DNA of 64,000 nt from Duganella sp. OV510. GTDB lineage: Bacteria > Pseudomonadota > Gammaproteobacteria > Burkholderiales > Burkholderiaceae_D. A model generated the notes under the pieces. The model was given only the letters and a program-made list of their open reading frames with translations. It ran no database searches and had not been told where the DNA came from. Positions 37,214 through 46,114 of this stretch are shown piece by piece. Both the position numbers and the translations under genes were made by a program. Within the stretch, counting starts at the first letter, position 1, and the number at the start of each line of letters is the position of its first letter. The stretch lies in contig NZ_FNEQ01000007.1 of assembly GCF_900100205.1 (NCBI RefSeq), positions 328,458-392,457 on the forward strand. The letters are read 5' to 3'.

Positions 37214-38059
37214 TTAGCGGGCTATCCATGCCAGGATGTCGGCAAAGATCTGCTCGCGATTAAGCTCGTTGAAGTTTTCGTGGAAGTTCTGCGGATGGCG
37301 CTGATAGGTCAGCAGGTGCGCCGGCACCGATTTCAGCATCGCCTCGGCGGCATCTGCGTCGGCCAGCTTGTCGTCGCCAGCGACCACCGCGAATAGCGGC
37401 TGCGTCCACTGCGGCATGCGCGCCGCCAGTCCTTGCTGCGCCGCCGTCAGCTCGTTGCCGAAGCGGACCGTGATTTCGGTGGCGCGGATGCCGTCGCGCT
37501 CATCCTGGTAGTGACGTTCGGTGATGGCGCTGTCGTGCGTCAGCTGGTGGGTGAGCGGCGCCAGCGGCACCTTCATACGCGGCGCCAGCGCGCCCAGCAC
37601 GCCGGCCAGCGCCAGCAGCAGCGGCGATACCTTGATCGCATTCACGTAGTACGGCGACGACAGGATGAAGCCGTGCACCGCCGCCTCGCCGGCAAAGCTG
37701 CCCAGCGCCAGGTGGGTGGCGATCAGCGCGCCCATCGAGTGCCCCATCACATACACCGGCAGGCCGGGATACTGCTGCTTCACCCATTGCAGGAACAGGT
37801 GGCTATCATCAAGAAAAACGTGGAAGCCGGGTATGTCGACCCGGCGCGCATCCTGGTGGCCGCACAGGTCGTAGGCCACGGTGGCGATGCCGTGCTGGCG
37901 GAAATACAGCGCCGGCGTGACGTAGTCACCGCCGTGGGCCATGCCGCCGTGGATGGCCAGGATGACTGCGCGCGGCGCGGGTGGCTCCCACACGTGCACA
38001 CGACGCGACACGCCCTGCCCTGCGCTGAATTGGCTAAGCCGGTCCTCGCCAAACCGCAT
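37214..38059 (-). CDS. Alpha/beta hydrolase, lysophospholipase/monoacylglycerol lipase-like
   Basis: A 281-residue serine hydrolase: oxyanion region ILAIHGGMAHGGDY, nucleophile Ser 108 in GHSMG, acid in VVAGDDKLAD (about 230) and His in HPQNFHENFNE (about 262). It has no signal peptide and is presumably cytosolic. The fold and motifs match lipases of the Hydrolase_4 type; the substrate is unknown. It starts seven bases after the upstream DUF4279-like gene stops and converges with the M56 gene four bases away. Confidence 0.87.
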   Translation of the reverse strand: MRFGEDRLSQFSAGQGVSRRVHVWEPPAPRAVILAIHGGMAHGGDYVTPALYFRQHGIATVAYDLCGHQDARRVDIPGFHVFLDDSHLFLQWVKQQYPGLPVYVMGHSMGALIATHLALGSFAGEAAVHGFILSSPYYVNAIKVSPLLLALAGVLGALAPRMKVPLAPLTHQLTHDSAITERHYQDERDGIRATEITVRFGNELTAAQQGLAARMPQWTQPLFAVVAGDDKLADADAAEAMLKSVPAHLLTYQRHPQNFHENFNELNREQIFADILAWIAR

Positions 38060-38066
38060 CGCGTGC

Positions 38067-38438
38067 TTAGGCGGTGATGCTGAGATTGATGCCCATCTCG
38101 ACCAGCATGGTCATGTCGGCCAGCGACAGGTCCAGCGTTGGCGAATCGGCACCCTGTTCGGTAGGGAAGGAAATGCGCAGCTCGGCGTCCACATCGGAAC
38201 GCTCGAAGTGGATGCCGCGCGCGCGGCATTCACCCAGGTAAAACCGTACCTGTTTGAGCAGCTCGGCCGGATTCGGCTCGGTGCCGATGGCCACGTAAAA
38301 GCCCGAATCGATGCGCACCCGGCCGTTCGGCTTGACGTCGCCTTTTTGCCAGTCGCCGTGCGGCTCGCTTGGCAGGCCGTCGCGGACGTCCGCCAGGCCT
38401 TCAGGGTCGCCGTGCACCTTCAATGTTGCGATATTCAT
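38067..38438 (-). CDS. DUF4279-like protein
   Basis: A 123-residue cytosolic protein with the pattern of DUF4279: an N-terminal strand TLKVHGD, a DWQKGDV turn, an Asn-Pro helix (NPAELLKQVRFYLGE), and a terminal helix-strand LSLADMTMLVEMGINLSI. The function of the family is unknown; relatives are often found beside polymorphic toxins as possible immunity proteins, but there is no toxin here. It is probably co-transcribed with the hydrolase. Confidence 0.65.
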   Translation of the reverse strand: MNIATLKVHGDPEGLADVRDGLPSEPHGDWQKGDVKPNGRVRIDSGFYVAIGTEPNPAELLKQVRFYLGECRARGIHFERSDVDAELRISFPTEQGADSPTLDLSLADMTMLVEMGINLSITA

Positions 38439-38512
38439 GGTCTACCTTATATGGTCTCCTACCTTTAAGAAGGTTACACCATAGAAATATCAAAGTCTAG
38501 CAAGATGGCCAA

Positions 38513-39178
38513 TTAAACAATGCCATAACGGCTGCGGTAGGCCGCCACCGCGTCCTTGTGCTGCGCCAGTTGCGGATCGGCACCGGCACCGTCGAGGAAA
38601 CCGAACAGGTCGTCCAGGTTGCCGATCGAAATCACTGGAATGCCATACTTTTGCGTCACTTCCTGCACTGCCGACAATGCGGAGATCTGGCCATCCTTGC
38701 CGCCGCGCTCCATGCGGTCCAGCGCGATCAGCACGGCGCACGGTTCGGCGCCGGCGGCACGTATCATTTCAACGGATTCGCGCACCGAGGTGCCGGCCGA
38801 GATCACGTCGTCGATGATGACAACCTTGCCTTGCAATTTGGCGCCGACGATGGTGCCGCCTTCGCCGTGGTCCTTGGCTTCCTTGCGGTTGAAGGCGAAC
38901 GAGGTGTTGCGGCCCTTGCCGGCCAGCGCTACCGCCGTCGCCGACGCCAGCGTGATGCCCTTGTAGGCTGGACCGAACAGCATGTCAAATTGCACGCCAG
39001 AATCCAGCAGCGTTTGTGCGTAGAACTGTGCCACCTGCGCCAGCGTGGCGCCGTCATGGAACAGGCCGGCGTTGAAGAAGTACGGCGACTGGCGGCCCGC
39101 CTTGGTGGTGAATTCGCCAAAGCGCAACACACCGCTTTTGACCGAAAACGCAATAAATTCCTGACGTAAGTTTTCCAT
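38513..39178 (-). CDS. pyrE: Orotate phosphoribosyltransferase
   Basis: A 221-residue enzyme of UMP synthesis joining orotate and PRPP. The PRPP motif VVIIDDVISAGTS (about 118-130), the N-terminal KAGRQSPYFFNAGLF and FAFNRKEAKDHGEGG (mobile loop) are all present. Normal length. It is divergent from xthA with 76 bases between starts. Confidence 0.96.
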   Translation of the reverse strand: MENLRQEFIAFSVKSGVLRFGEFTTKAGRQSPYFFNAGLFHDGATLAQVAQFYAQTLLDSGVQFDMLFGPAYKGITLASATAVALAGKGRNTSFAFNRKEAKDHGEGGTIVGAKLQGKVVIIDDVISAGTSVRESVEMIRAAGAEPCAVLIALDRMERGGKDGQISALSAVQEVTQKYGIPVISIGNLDDLFGFLDGAGADPQLAQHKDAVAAYRSRYGIV

Positions 39179-39254
39179 GATGCCTCATTTCTTTAAAGTG
39201 CCGGTATTTTACCGCTACACTAGCGCATTCCGTTATTTCTGCACCGAATCTTCT

Positions 39255-40025
39255 ATGCCAAAAATCATCTCCGCCAATCTGAACGGCATCCGTTCCGCTT
39301 CGTCCAAAGGCTTCTTCACCTGGCTGGCCAAGCAGGATGCCGATTTCGTCTGTGTCCAGGAACTCAAGGCGCAAGCGCCTGACATGACGCCGGAATTCCT
39401 CAACCCGGGCGGCTACCATGGCCACTTCCACTACGCCGAGAAAAAAGGCTATTCCGGCACCGGCGTCTACAGCAAGCTGGAACCGGACCGCGTGGTAATC
39501 GGCTTCGGCTCGCCGGAGTTCGATGCCGAAGGCCGTTATGTGCGCTGCGATTTCGGCAATCTGACGGTGATCTCGGTCTACTGCCCGTCCGGTTCGTCCG
39601 GCCCGGAGCGCCAGGAAGCCAAGTTCCGCTTCATGGACCTGTTCATGGTGCACCTGCAACAGCTGCACGCCGAAGGCCGCGAAGTGGTCATTTGCGGCGA
39701 CTGGAACATCGCCCACAAGGAAATCGACCTGAAGAACTGGAAGGGCAACAAGAAGAATTCCGGCTTCCTGCCGGAAGAACGCGCCTGGATGACGCGCATC
39801 TTCGACGAAGTCGGCTATGTCGACGTGCACCGCGGTCTCGATCCGCGCGAAGAGCAATACACCTGGTGGAGCAACCGTGGCCAGGCTTACGCCAAGAACG
39901 TCGGCTGGCGCATCGACTACCACGTGGCCACCCCTGGCATCGCCGCCAAGGCCACTACCGTCGCCGTCTACAAGGAAGAAAAGTTCTCCGACCACGCACC
40001 GCTGACCATCGAATACGGCGCCTGA
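39255..40025 (+). CDS. xthA: Exodeoxyribonuclease III
   Basis: A 256-residue AP endonuclease/3'-exonuclease of base-excision repair. MPKIISANLNGIRSA, VQELKAQ (metal-binding Glu), GDWNIAHKEIDLKNWKG, WRIDYHV and SDHAPLTIEY (catalytic Asp-His) are all seen. The ATG at 39255 fits the family; the open frame reaches 39177 but that part overlaps the pyrE start. A terminator hairpin follows directly. Confidence 0.96.
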   Translation: MPKIISANLNGIRSASSKGFFTWLAKQDADFVCVQELKAQAPDMTPEFLNPGGYHGHFHYAEKKGYSGTGVYSKLEPDRVVIGFGSPEFDAEGRYVRCDFGNLTVISVYCPSGSSGPERQEAKFRFMDLFMVHLQQLHAEGREVVICGDWNIAHKEIDLKNWKGNKKNSGFLPEERAWMTRIFDEVGYVDVHRGLDPREEQYTWWSNRGQAYAKNVGWRIDYHVATPGIAAKATTVAVYKEEKFSDHAPLTIEYGA

Positions 40026-40033
40026 CGCCGATC

Positions 40034-40060
40034 CGGTCGGGCACCGCCCGACCGTTGTTT
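40034..40060 (+). terminator. Intrinsic terminator of xthA
   Basis: A perfect nine-base-pair stem (40034-40042 with 40046-40054), a three-base loop and a TTGTTT tail, nine bases after the xthA stop. Confidence 0.8.
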
Positions 40061-40147
40061 CGCCGTCGCTTATAAGCTTAACTAATTGGAAATGGTTGTG
40101 TTTCATTGTTATCATGGGTGTTTCGCGCTGATAACTTCCTAATCGCC

Positions 40148-42487
40148 ATGTCCGTCATCACTCCCAATCCCACTGCGTCGTTTGCACTGCAGTCGATCGC
40201 CTATTCCGGCAACATCGTCACGCTGCACTTCGACCGCGCGGTCAGCGCCAACAACGGCAATATCATTATCAGTGATGGCTTTGCGCAGACCTATATCGGT
40301 TCCAACGGCCTGTCGACCCGTATTGTCGGCGCCACCGATGTGCGCACGCTGGACGACAGCGATGCGCAAATCCAGTACCTCGGCCAGGACGTCGTCATCA
40401 CCCTGAGCACGCCGCTGCGGACGGGCATCAACTACAGCGTCACCATGCAGGCCGGCGCGGTCCAGGACAGCAGCCTGAACACCAATAGCGCCATCAGCTC
40501 GCCGAAGCTGTTCCCGTTCACCGCCAGCGGCACGCCAACCGCGCCGCCGGCCACGCCAAGCGCCGTGGTGACCGGCACGATCCATTTCACCGACACCGGC
40601 GTCAGCAACAGCGACTACATCACCGATGCGCTGGACCAGCAGGTCAGCGGCACTTACAGCGGCACGCTGGCCGCCAACCAGTTCATCCAGGTTTCGCTGG
40701 ACAACGGCGCCAGCTGGCACAAGGCCACCACGGGCGCCGGCGGCACCTGGAGCTACCACGGCGCCATCGATACCGCCAACCTGCCCGGCGGCACCGACGG
40801 CACGCTGCTGGCGCGCGTCAGCAGCGTGGCCGGCGGTAGCAGCGCCACCGTCAGCCAGAAGTATGTGTATGGCGTCGCCTACACGCCGCCAATCGAGGCC
40901 TATATCAGCGAAGGCATCAGCTTTTCCAATGACAGCGGCAGCAGCGACATCGACCGCGTCACCAACATCGCCGGCCAGACCATCAGTGGCAGCTACAGCG
41001 GCACGCTGCACAACGGCCAGACCTTGCAGGTGTCGGTGGACGACGGCCAGACCTGGCTGAACGCCAGCGCGGTAAATGGCAGCTGGCAGGTCAACGCCAC
41101 GCTGCTGAGCGGCAACCATTACCTGCAAGCCCGCGTGACCGACGGCAGCAGCAGCGGCACCGTCACCTACAGCGATTACCAGCTGATTACCAGCACCGTG
41201 TCGCTGGGCGGTCATGCGCTGGCCCTGGCCAGCGGCAGCGATACCGGTATTTCCTCCACCGACGGCCTGACCAACCATCCGGCGACGGTGACGCTGAACG
41301 TGGCGGGTCTGCACGGCTTCCATGCCGGCGACACCATCGAGATCATCGATGTCAGCAATGGTTCGGCGGTGGTCGGCAGTTATGTGATCCAGTCCGGCGA
41401 CCTGTTTTACGGCGATGATTATTTCAGCGTCAACCAGTACAACTCCGCGCCGCGCAGCACCGTAGACATCGATATCGATGGCACGCTGGGCGATGGTACG
41501 CATGCGCTACAGGCGCGCGTGGTGGATGTCGCCGGCAACACGGCGACCGCCAGCAGCGTGGCCAGCATCACGGTCGATACGCAAGGCTTCAGTAACGACA
41601 CGCTGACCGGCAATCACTTCATCGAGACCCACACCAGCCTGACCGGCACGCTCACCACCAACGCCACCATCTCGGACCAGATCGTGCAGATCACGCTCGA
41701 TCATGGCGCCAACTGGCAGCAGGCGACACTGACGCCGACCGATGCAACGCACGCCGGCTGGACTCTGGCGGGGCTGGACCTGGCGCATGCCGTTGAATAT
41801 GGTGTGCGTCTGTCGGATGCGGCAGGCAACGTCACCGGCACCACCTATTACCTGACTTCGCGCGAAGCCAGCTACGACCACCCCGAATACAACGACATCA
41901 CCCTGTACGCCGGCGGCGGCATCGACTACATCACCGTCGGCGCGCGCGCCAGGGTGGATGGCGGCGGTGGCTACGGCGACCAGATCACCACCGGCGACGA
42001 CGCCTTTGTGGTGGTGGGCAATGACAGCAAAGTCATCACCGGCAACGGCAGCAACTTTGTCAGCACCGGCTTCGGCGCCAACATCACCACCGGCAATGGC
42101 AACGACACCATCTACTGCAGCACAATCGATGGCGTCACCATCCGGGGCGGCCTGGGCAACGACAAGCTGACGGCCAACACGCAGGTCCAGTCCTTAACGC
42201 TGGGGAGCGCCAGCCTGAACGTGCAAGGTATCGAAGAACTCCACTTCGGTTCCAGCTACGCCAACGATCTGACGATTCTCACTGGCACCAGCGTGCGCAC
42301 CGCCAGCGATGCCGGCAAGATGACCATCACGGCTGAGTACAATGGCTCGTTCATTCATCTGGGCGCGGAATGGCAGTCGGATGGCGTGCAGGGCGGCTAC
42401 AAGGCCTATCACAGCAATGCCAGCGGCGGCGAGATCCTGCTGATCGGCCAGAACATCACGGTCGATATCGCGCAGGCGTCGGCCTGA
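40148..42487 (+). CDS. Large Ig-repeat protein with C-terminal RTX-like region
   Basis: A 779-residue protein without a Sec signal peptide. An N-terminal SbsA/Big_5-type Ig domain (about 5-130, FALQSIAYSGNIVTLHFDRAVS) is followed by several bacterial Ig-like repeats with the recurring pattern SGTYSGTL...IQVSLDNGASW (near 175, 290 and 510). The C-terminal ~200 residues are Gly/Asp/Asn/Thr-rich, with GGLGNDKLT and GNGNDTIY, matching calcium-binding RTX repeats, then an uncharged tail. This suggests type I secretion and a surface or adhesion role; no ABC exporter genes are in the window. I chose the ATG at 40148 because MSVITPNPT fits the family better than the upstream frame. Confidence 0.8.
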   Translation: MSVITPNPTASFALQSIAYSGNIVTLHFDRAVSANNGNIIISDGFAQTYIGSNGLSTRIVGATDVRTLDDSDAQIQYLGQDVVITLSTPLRTGINYSVTMQAGAVQDSSLNTNSAISSPKLFPFTASGTPTAPPATPSAVVTGTIHFTDTGVSNSDYITDALDQQVSGTYSGTLAANQFIQVSLDNGASWHKATTGAGGTWSYHGAIDTANLPGGTDGTLLARVSSVAGGSSATVSQKYVYGVAYTPPIEAYISEGISFSNDSGSSDIDRVTNIAGQTISGSYSGTLHNGQTLQVSVDDGQTWLNASAVNGSWQVNATLLSGNHYLQARVTDGSSSGTVTYSDYQLITSTVSLGGHALALASGSDTGISSTDGLTNHPATVTLNVAGLHGFHAGDTIEIIDVSNGSAVVGSYVIQSGDLFYGDDYFSVNQYNSAPRSTVDIDIDGTLGDGTHALQARVVDVAGNTATASSVASITVDTQGFSNDTLTGNHFIETHTSLTGTLTTNATISDQIVQITLDHGANWQQATLTPTDATHAGWTLAGLDLAHAVEYGVRLSDAAGNVTGTTYYLTSREASYDHPEYNDITLYAGGGIDYITVGARARVDGGGGYGDQITTGDDAFVVVGNDSKVITGNGSNFVSTGFGANITTGNGNDTIYCSTIDGVTIRGGLGNDKLTANTQVQSLTLGSASLNVQGIEELHFGSSYANDLTILTGTSVRTASDAGKMTITAEYNGSFIHLGAEWQSDGVQGGYKAYHSNASGGEILLIGQNITVDIAQASA

Positions 42488-42490
42488 CCG

Positions 42491-43393
42491 TTACAGCGTG
42501 CGGCGCGAGCGGAACTCGCGCCATTCGCCGCTGATCGGATCGATGAAGCTGATGGCGCGCGCCAGCAGCTGCAAGGGCTGCGACACATCGTCCTGCTTGC
42601 ACGGCAGCGCCACCGGATAGAAGGCATCGTTGACAATCGGGATGCCGAGCGACGACAGATGCACGCGCAACTGGTGCTGGCGGCCGGTGTGCGGAAACAG
42701 GCGGTACAAGGTCAGCTCGCCGCGATGCTCGGCGACGTCGATCGCGGTTTCCGAATTCGGTTCGCCCTCCACTTCCTTCATCGTGAAGAACTTGTCGCCC
42801 TCCACCATGCGGCTGCGATAGGTAAACGGGAACTGCACATCGTGCAGGCGCGGCGCCAGCGCCTCGTACTCCTTGTCGATCACGCGCTTCTGGAACATCG
42901 ACTGATAGATGCCACGGCTGGCCGCATTTCGCGAGAAGATCACCACGCCGGCCGTCTCGCGGTCCAGCCGGTGGATTGGCGTCAGGTCCTCTTCGCCCAG
43001 CGTCTTCCGCAGGCGCACCAGCAGCGTCTCGTGCAGGAAACGGCCGGTAGGTATCACCGGCAGGAAGTGCGGCTTGTCGACCACCACCAGGTGCTCGTCC
43101 ATGTGCAGGATCTCCTCCTTGAACGGAATCGGCGTCTCCGGCGCTTCCAGCTCGCGATAGTAGAAGATGCGCAGGCCGCGCTTGAAGCGGCTGGTCGGCA
43201 GCACCTGCCTGCCTTCGCCGTCCACCACGTCACCGCGCGCCATGCGTTCACGCCACACGGCCTCCGGCACATCCGGAAAGCGCGCCACCAGGAACTGGAT
43301 CATGTCCGGCCAGTCGCCCTCCGGCAGATACAGGAAGCTCGGCGCAACGCCGTCGCGCATGGGCAGCGGCGCACGGGAGATTGCAGACGACAT
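42491..43393 (-). CDS. RluA-family pseudouridine synthase
   Basis: A 300-residue enzyme converting uridine to pseudouridine in RNA. The catalytic HRLDRETAGVVIFSRN holds the Asp nucleophile (about 145), preceded by VVDKPHFLPVIPTGRF and followed by HTGRQHQLRVHLSSLGIPI. The overall layout is like the tRNA/23S rRNA-type RluA enzymes, but the target base cannot be read from sequence. It starts one base after the M48 peptidase stop and converges with the RTX-type gene. Confidence 0.92.
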   Translation of the reverse strand: MSSAISRAPLPMRDGVAPSFLYLPEGDWPDMIQFLVARFPDVPEAVWRERMARGDVVDGEGRQVLPTSRFKRGLRIFYYRELEAPETPIPFKEEILHMDEHLVVVDKPHFLPVIPTGRFLHETLLVRLRKTLGEEDLTPIHRLDRETAGVVIFSRNAASRGIYQSMFQKRVIDKEYEALAPRLHDVQFPFTYRSRMVEGDKFFTMKEVEGEPNSETAIDVAEHRGELTLYRLFPHTGRQHQLRVHLSSLGIPIVNDAFYPVALPCKQDDVSQPLQLLARAISFIDPISGEWREFRSRRTL

Positions 43394-43394
43394 A

Positions 43395-44270
43395 TCAGGA
43401 CTTGGGCAGAGCGATCGAGTGGTACGCCGGCAGCTTGTTCGGATCGAGTCCCTTGGCGCGCGCGTACACCGGCAGCACCAGATGCATATTGTCGTTCATT
43501 TCCTTGATGCGGTCCTTGCCGGCAGGGTGGGTCGACAGGAAGCTGATCGGCTGGTTCTTGTTGATCGCACCCATCTTCTGCCACAAGGCGATGCCGGCAC
43601 GTGGATCGAAGCCCGCGCGCGCGGCCAGGTCCATGCCGACCAGGTCGGCCTCGGTTTCATCGGTGCGCGAGAAGCTCAGCGAGGCCACCCTGGCGGCGCC
43701 GCTGCCGACCGCGTCGCCGAGGCGCGGATCGAGGCCGAAGTAGGCTGCGCCAGCGGCGCCGGCCACGCGACCCAGCAACGATGTGACGTTGTTTTTGCCA
43801 GCCTGTTCGCGCGCGTGCTCGCGCAGCGCGTGGGCGATTTCGTGGCCCATCACCATCGCCACTTCATCGTCAGTCAGATTCAGCTTGGTCAGGATGCCGT
43901 TGTAGAAGGCGATGCGTCCGCCCGGCATGCAGAAGGCGTTGACGGTGTCGGAGCGCAGCAGGTTGACCTGCCAGTCCCATTTGGCGGCGTCCGGATTCCA
44001 GCGAGAAGTGAACGGGATGATGCGCCTGGCGATGGCGCGCAGGCGTATCAGTTGCGGATTATTGTCGGTGGCGACGGCGTCCTTCTTGTGCGCCTCGGAC
44101 AACATCTGGTTGTATTGCAGTTTCGATTGCTGGTCGAATTGTGCGGCGTCAGCGCCGGCCAGGCCGCGCATGCGCGACAGCTTGGACACCGGGATGCCAT
44201 CATTCTGCGCCATGGCGCTGGCACTGAGCAGCAGCGCCAGCACGACGGCTTTTAATTTAAGCTTTTTCAT
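43395..44270 (-). CDS. Periplasmic M48 family metallopeptidase
   Basis: A 291-residue exported zinc peptidase: signal peptide (MKKLKLKAVVLALLLSASAMAQ), a zinc site HEIAH in VMGHEIAHALREHA with a downstream Glu in RTDETEADLVGMDLAARAG, and FCMPGGRIAFYNGIL. It resembles periplasmic quality-control peptidases of the BepA/LoiP type, without the BepA TPR domain. The C-terminus has STHPAGKDRIKEMN. The upstream MFS gene overlaps its start by 14 bases. Confidence 0.92.
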   Translation of the reverse strand: MKKLKLKAVVLALLLSASAMAQNDGIPVSKLSRMRGLAGADAAQFDQQSKLQYNQMLSEAHKKDAVATDNNPQLIRLRAIARRIIPFTSRWNPDAAKWDWQVNLLRSDTVNAFCMPGGRIAFYNGILTKLNLTDDEVAMVMGHEIAHALREHAREQAGKNNVTSLLGRVAGAAGAAYFGLDPRLGDAVGSGAARVASLSFSRTDETEADLVGMDLAARAGFDPRAGIALWQKMGAINKNQPISFLSTHPAGKDRIKEMNDNMHLVLPVYARAKGLDPNKLPAYHSIALPKS

Positions 44271-45501
44271 GTCCGCTATTCCATGGAGCGATTTTAGGCA
44301 GCATCATCATCGCCGGGAAGGCAAGGATGAAGCATACGATAAAGAACCAGAACCACCCGGTTTCGGCCACAATATACCCTACCGACGAGTTGATGAATGT
44401 GCGCGGGACCGCAGCCAGGCTGGAAAACAGCGCATATTGCGTAGCGGTGTAACGTGGATCGGTAGCGCGCGACATGAAGGCCACCAGCGCTGCCGAGCCC
44501 AGTCCCAGGCTGGCGAAAGCCTCAAAGCCGAAGACGGCGCTCAATAGCAGCTTGTCCGGCCCCACCTGCGCCAGCCAGGCAAAGCCAAGGATGGCGATTG
44601 CCTGCAACACGCCGAACACCCACAGCGCGCGGTTGATGCCCAGCTTGATCATCCAGATGCCGCCCACCGCGCCGCCGGCCAGGCTGGCCCACCAGCCGGT
44701 GGCATTGGCGGCCAGGCCGATGTCCTTGGTGGAGAAACCAATATCGAGAAAGAACTTGGTCGACAGCGCGGTGGTCATGGTGTCGCCGATCTTGTACAGC
44801 AGGACGAAAGCAATGATGAACAGCGCCTGCTTCAAGCCGTCACGCTGGACAAATTCGCGGAACGGCAGCACCACCGCCTCTTGCAGATTCTTTGGCGGTT
44901 CGCCATACACTTCCGGCTCTTTCGCCAGCAGTGTACACACCAGGCCGGGCAGCATGAAGGCCGCCACCGTCCAGAACACGATTTGCCACGGCTGGCTATC
45001 CGCCATCACCAGTCCCAGCGCGCTAGGAATCAGGCTGGCTGCCTTGTAGGCATTGACGATGATGGCCGCGCCCAGGCCCTGCTCTTCTTCCGCCAGGATC
45101 TCGCGGCGGTAAGCGTCGATCACCACGTCCTGGCTGGCCGACAGGAAGGCGATCAAAAACACCACCACGGCAATCATCGACAGTTCCAGCTTCGGATCGA
45201 GCATGCCCAGGCCGCCGATAAAGGCGAACAGCGCCAGCTGCGTCACCGCCATCCAGCCACGCCGGCGGCCGATTGGCAGCACGGTGTAGCGGTCCATCAA
45301 CGGCGCCCACAGGAACTTGAAGGTGTAGGGGAACATGGCCAGGCCGAACAGGCCGAGCGCCTTGACATCCAGCCCGGCCTTGGCCAGCCATGCCTGCATC
45401 AGGTAGATCAGCGTGTACAGCGGCAGGCCGGAGCTGAAGCCCAGGAACAGGATGGAAACGGTGCGTCCGTTGAGATAGCTGTACCAGGGCCTGTCGCTCA
45501 T
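44257..45501 (-). CDS. ampG: MFS transporter, AmpG-like muropeptide permease
   Basis: A 414-residue inner-membrane protein with about twelve hydrophobic segments. LFLGFSSGLPLYTLIYLMQAWLAKAGLD, LWAPLMDRY and GRRRGWMAVTQLALF fit AmpG, which imports GlcNAc-anhydroMurNAc peptides during cell-wall recycling. In other bacteria this can control AmpR/AmpC; no such genes are here. AmpG is the best match, but acetyl-CoA-transporter relatives share the pattern. Confidence 0.82.
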   Translation of the reverse strand: MSDRPWYSYLNGRTVSILFLGFSSGLPLYTLIYLMQAWLAKAGLDVKALGLFGLAMFPYTFKFLWAPLMDRYTVLPIGRRRGWMAVTQLALFAFIGGLGMLDPKLELSMIAVVVFLIAFLSASQDVVIDAYRREILAEEEQGLGAAIIVNAYKAASLIPSALGLVMADSQPWQIVFWTVAAFMLPGLVCTLLAKEPEVYGEPPKNLQEAVVLPFREFVQRDGLKQALFIIAFVLLYKIGDTMTTALSTKFFLDIGFSTKDIGLAANATGWWASLAGGAVGGIWMIKLGINRALWVFGVLQAIAILGFAWLAQVGPDKLLLSAVFGFEAFASLGLGSAALVAFMSRATDPRYTATQYALFSSLAAVPRTFINSSVGYIVAETGWFWFFIVCFILAFPAMMMLPKIAPWNSGHEKA

Positions 45502-45511
45502 TATTCAGCCA

Positions 45512-46114
45512 TTATTTTTTACGTAGTCGGAAGACGGCAAGATCGCCGCGCAGATTAGGCAGGAATGATACCCGCTTCCCCTCCGCCAGCGCTACACATT
45601 CGATCACTTCCAGCCCGCATTCCTCCGCCAGGTCACGGAAATCGTAGATGGTGGCGCAACGCACGTTGGGTGTGTCGTACCATTCGTACGGCAGCGATTC
45701 CGATACCGGCATGCGGCCCTTCAGCAGCGCCACGCGGTGCGGCCAGTAGGCGAAGTTGGGGAACGAAACAATCGCCTCCTTGCCGACGCGGACGATGTCG
45801 CGCAACAGATCCTCGACGTGCTTCATCATCTGCAAGGACGACAGGCACAGCACCGTATCGAAGGAGTTGTCGCCGAACAGTCCGAGGCCACCCTCCATAT
45901 CCTGCTGCACCACCTGCACCCCACGCTGGGTGGATGCCAGCACCTTGTCGTCGGCGATCTCGATGCCGTAGCCGCTGCATTGCTTGTCGCTTTGCAGATA
46001 GTCCATCATCACGCCGTCACCGCAGCCGACGTCCAGCACGTGTGCCTTGTTGTCGATCCAGTGGGCGATAAACGCCAGGTCGGGACGTGCCGCGCTCAGT
46101 TCATTGAAATTCAT
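45512..46114 (-). CDS. metW: Methionine biosynthesis protein MetW
   Basis: A 200-residue SAM-binding-fold protein: VLDVGCGDGVMMDYL and CLSSLQMMKHVEDLL, FPNFAYWPHRVALLKGRMP. MetW pairs with MetX in many Proteobacteria and is needed for the acyltransferase activity in some. The ATG at 46114 overlaps the metX stop (ATGA); the longer frame lies inside metX. No methyl acceptor is known. Confidence 0.95.
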   Translation of the reverse strand: MNFNELSAARPDLAFIAHWIDNKAHVLDVGCGDGVMMDYLQSDKQCSGYGIEIADDKVLASTQRGVQVVQQDMEGGLGLFGDNSFDTVLCLSSLQMMKHVEDLLRDIVRVGKEAIVSFPNFAYWPHRVALLKGRMPVSESLPYEWYDTPNVRCATIYDFRDLAEECGLEVIECVALAEGKRVSFLPNLRGDLAVFRLRKK

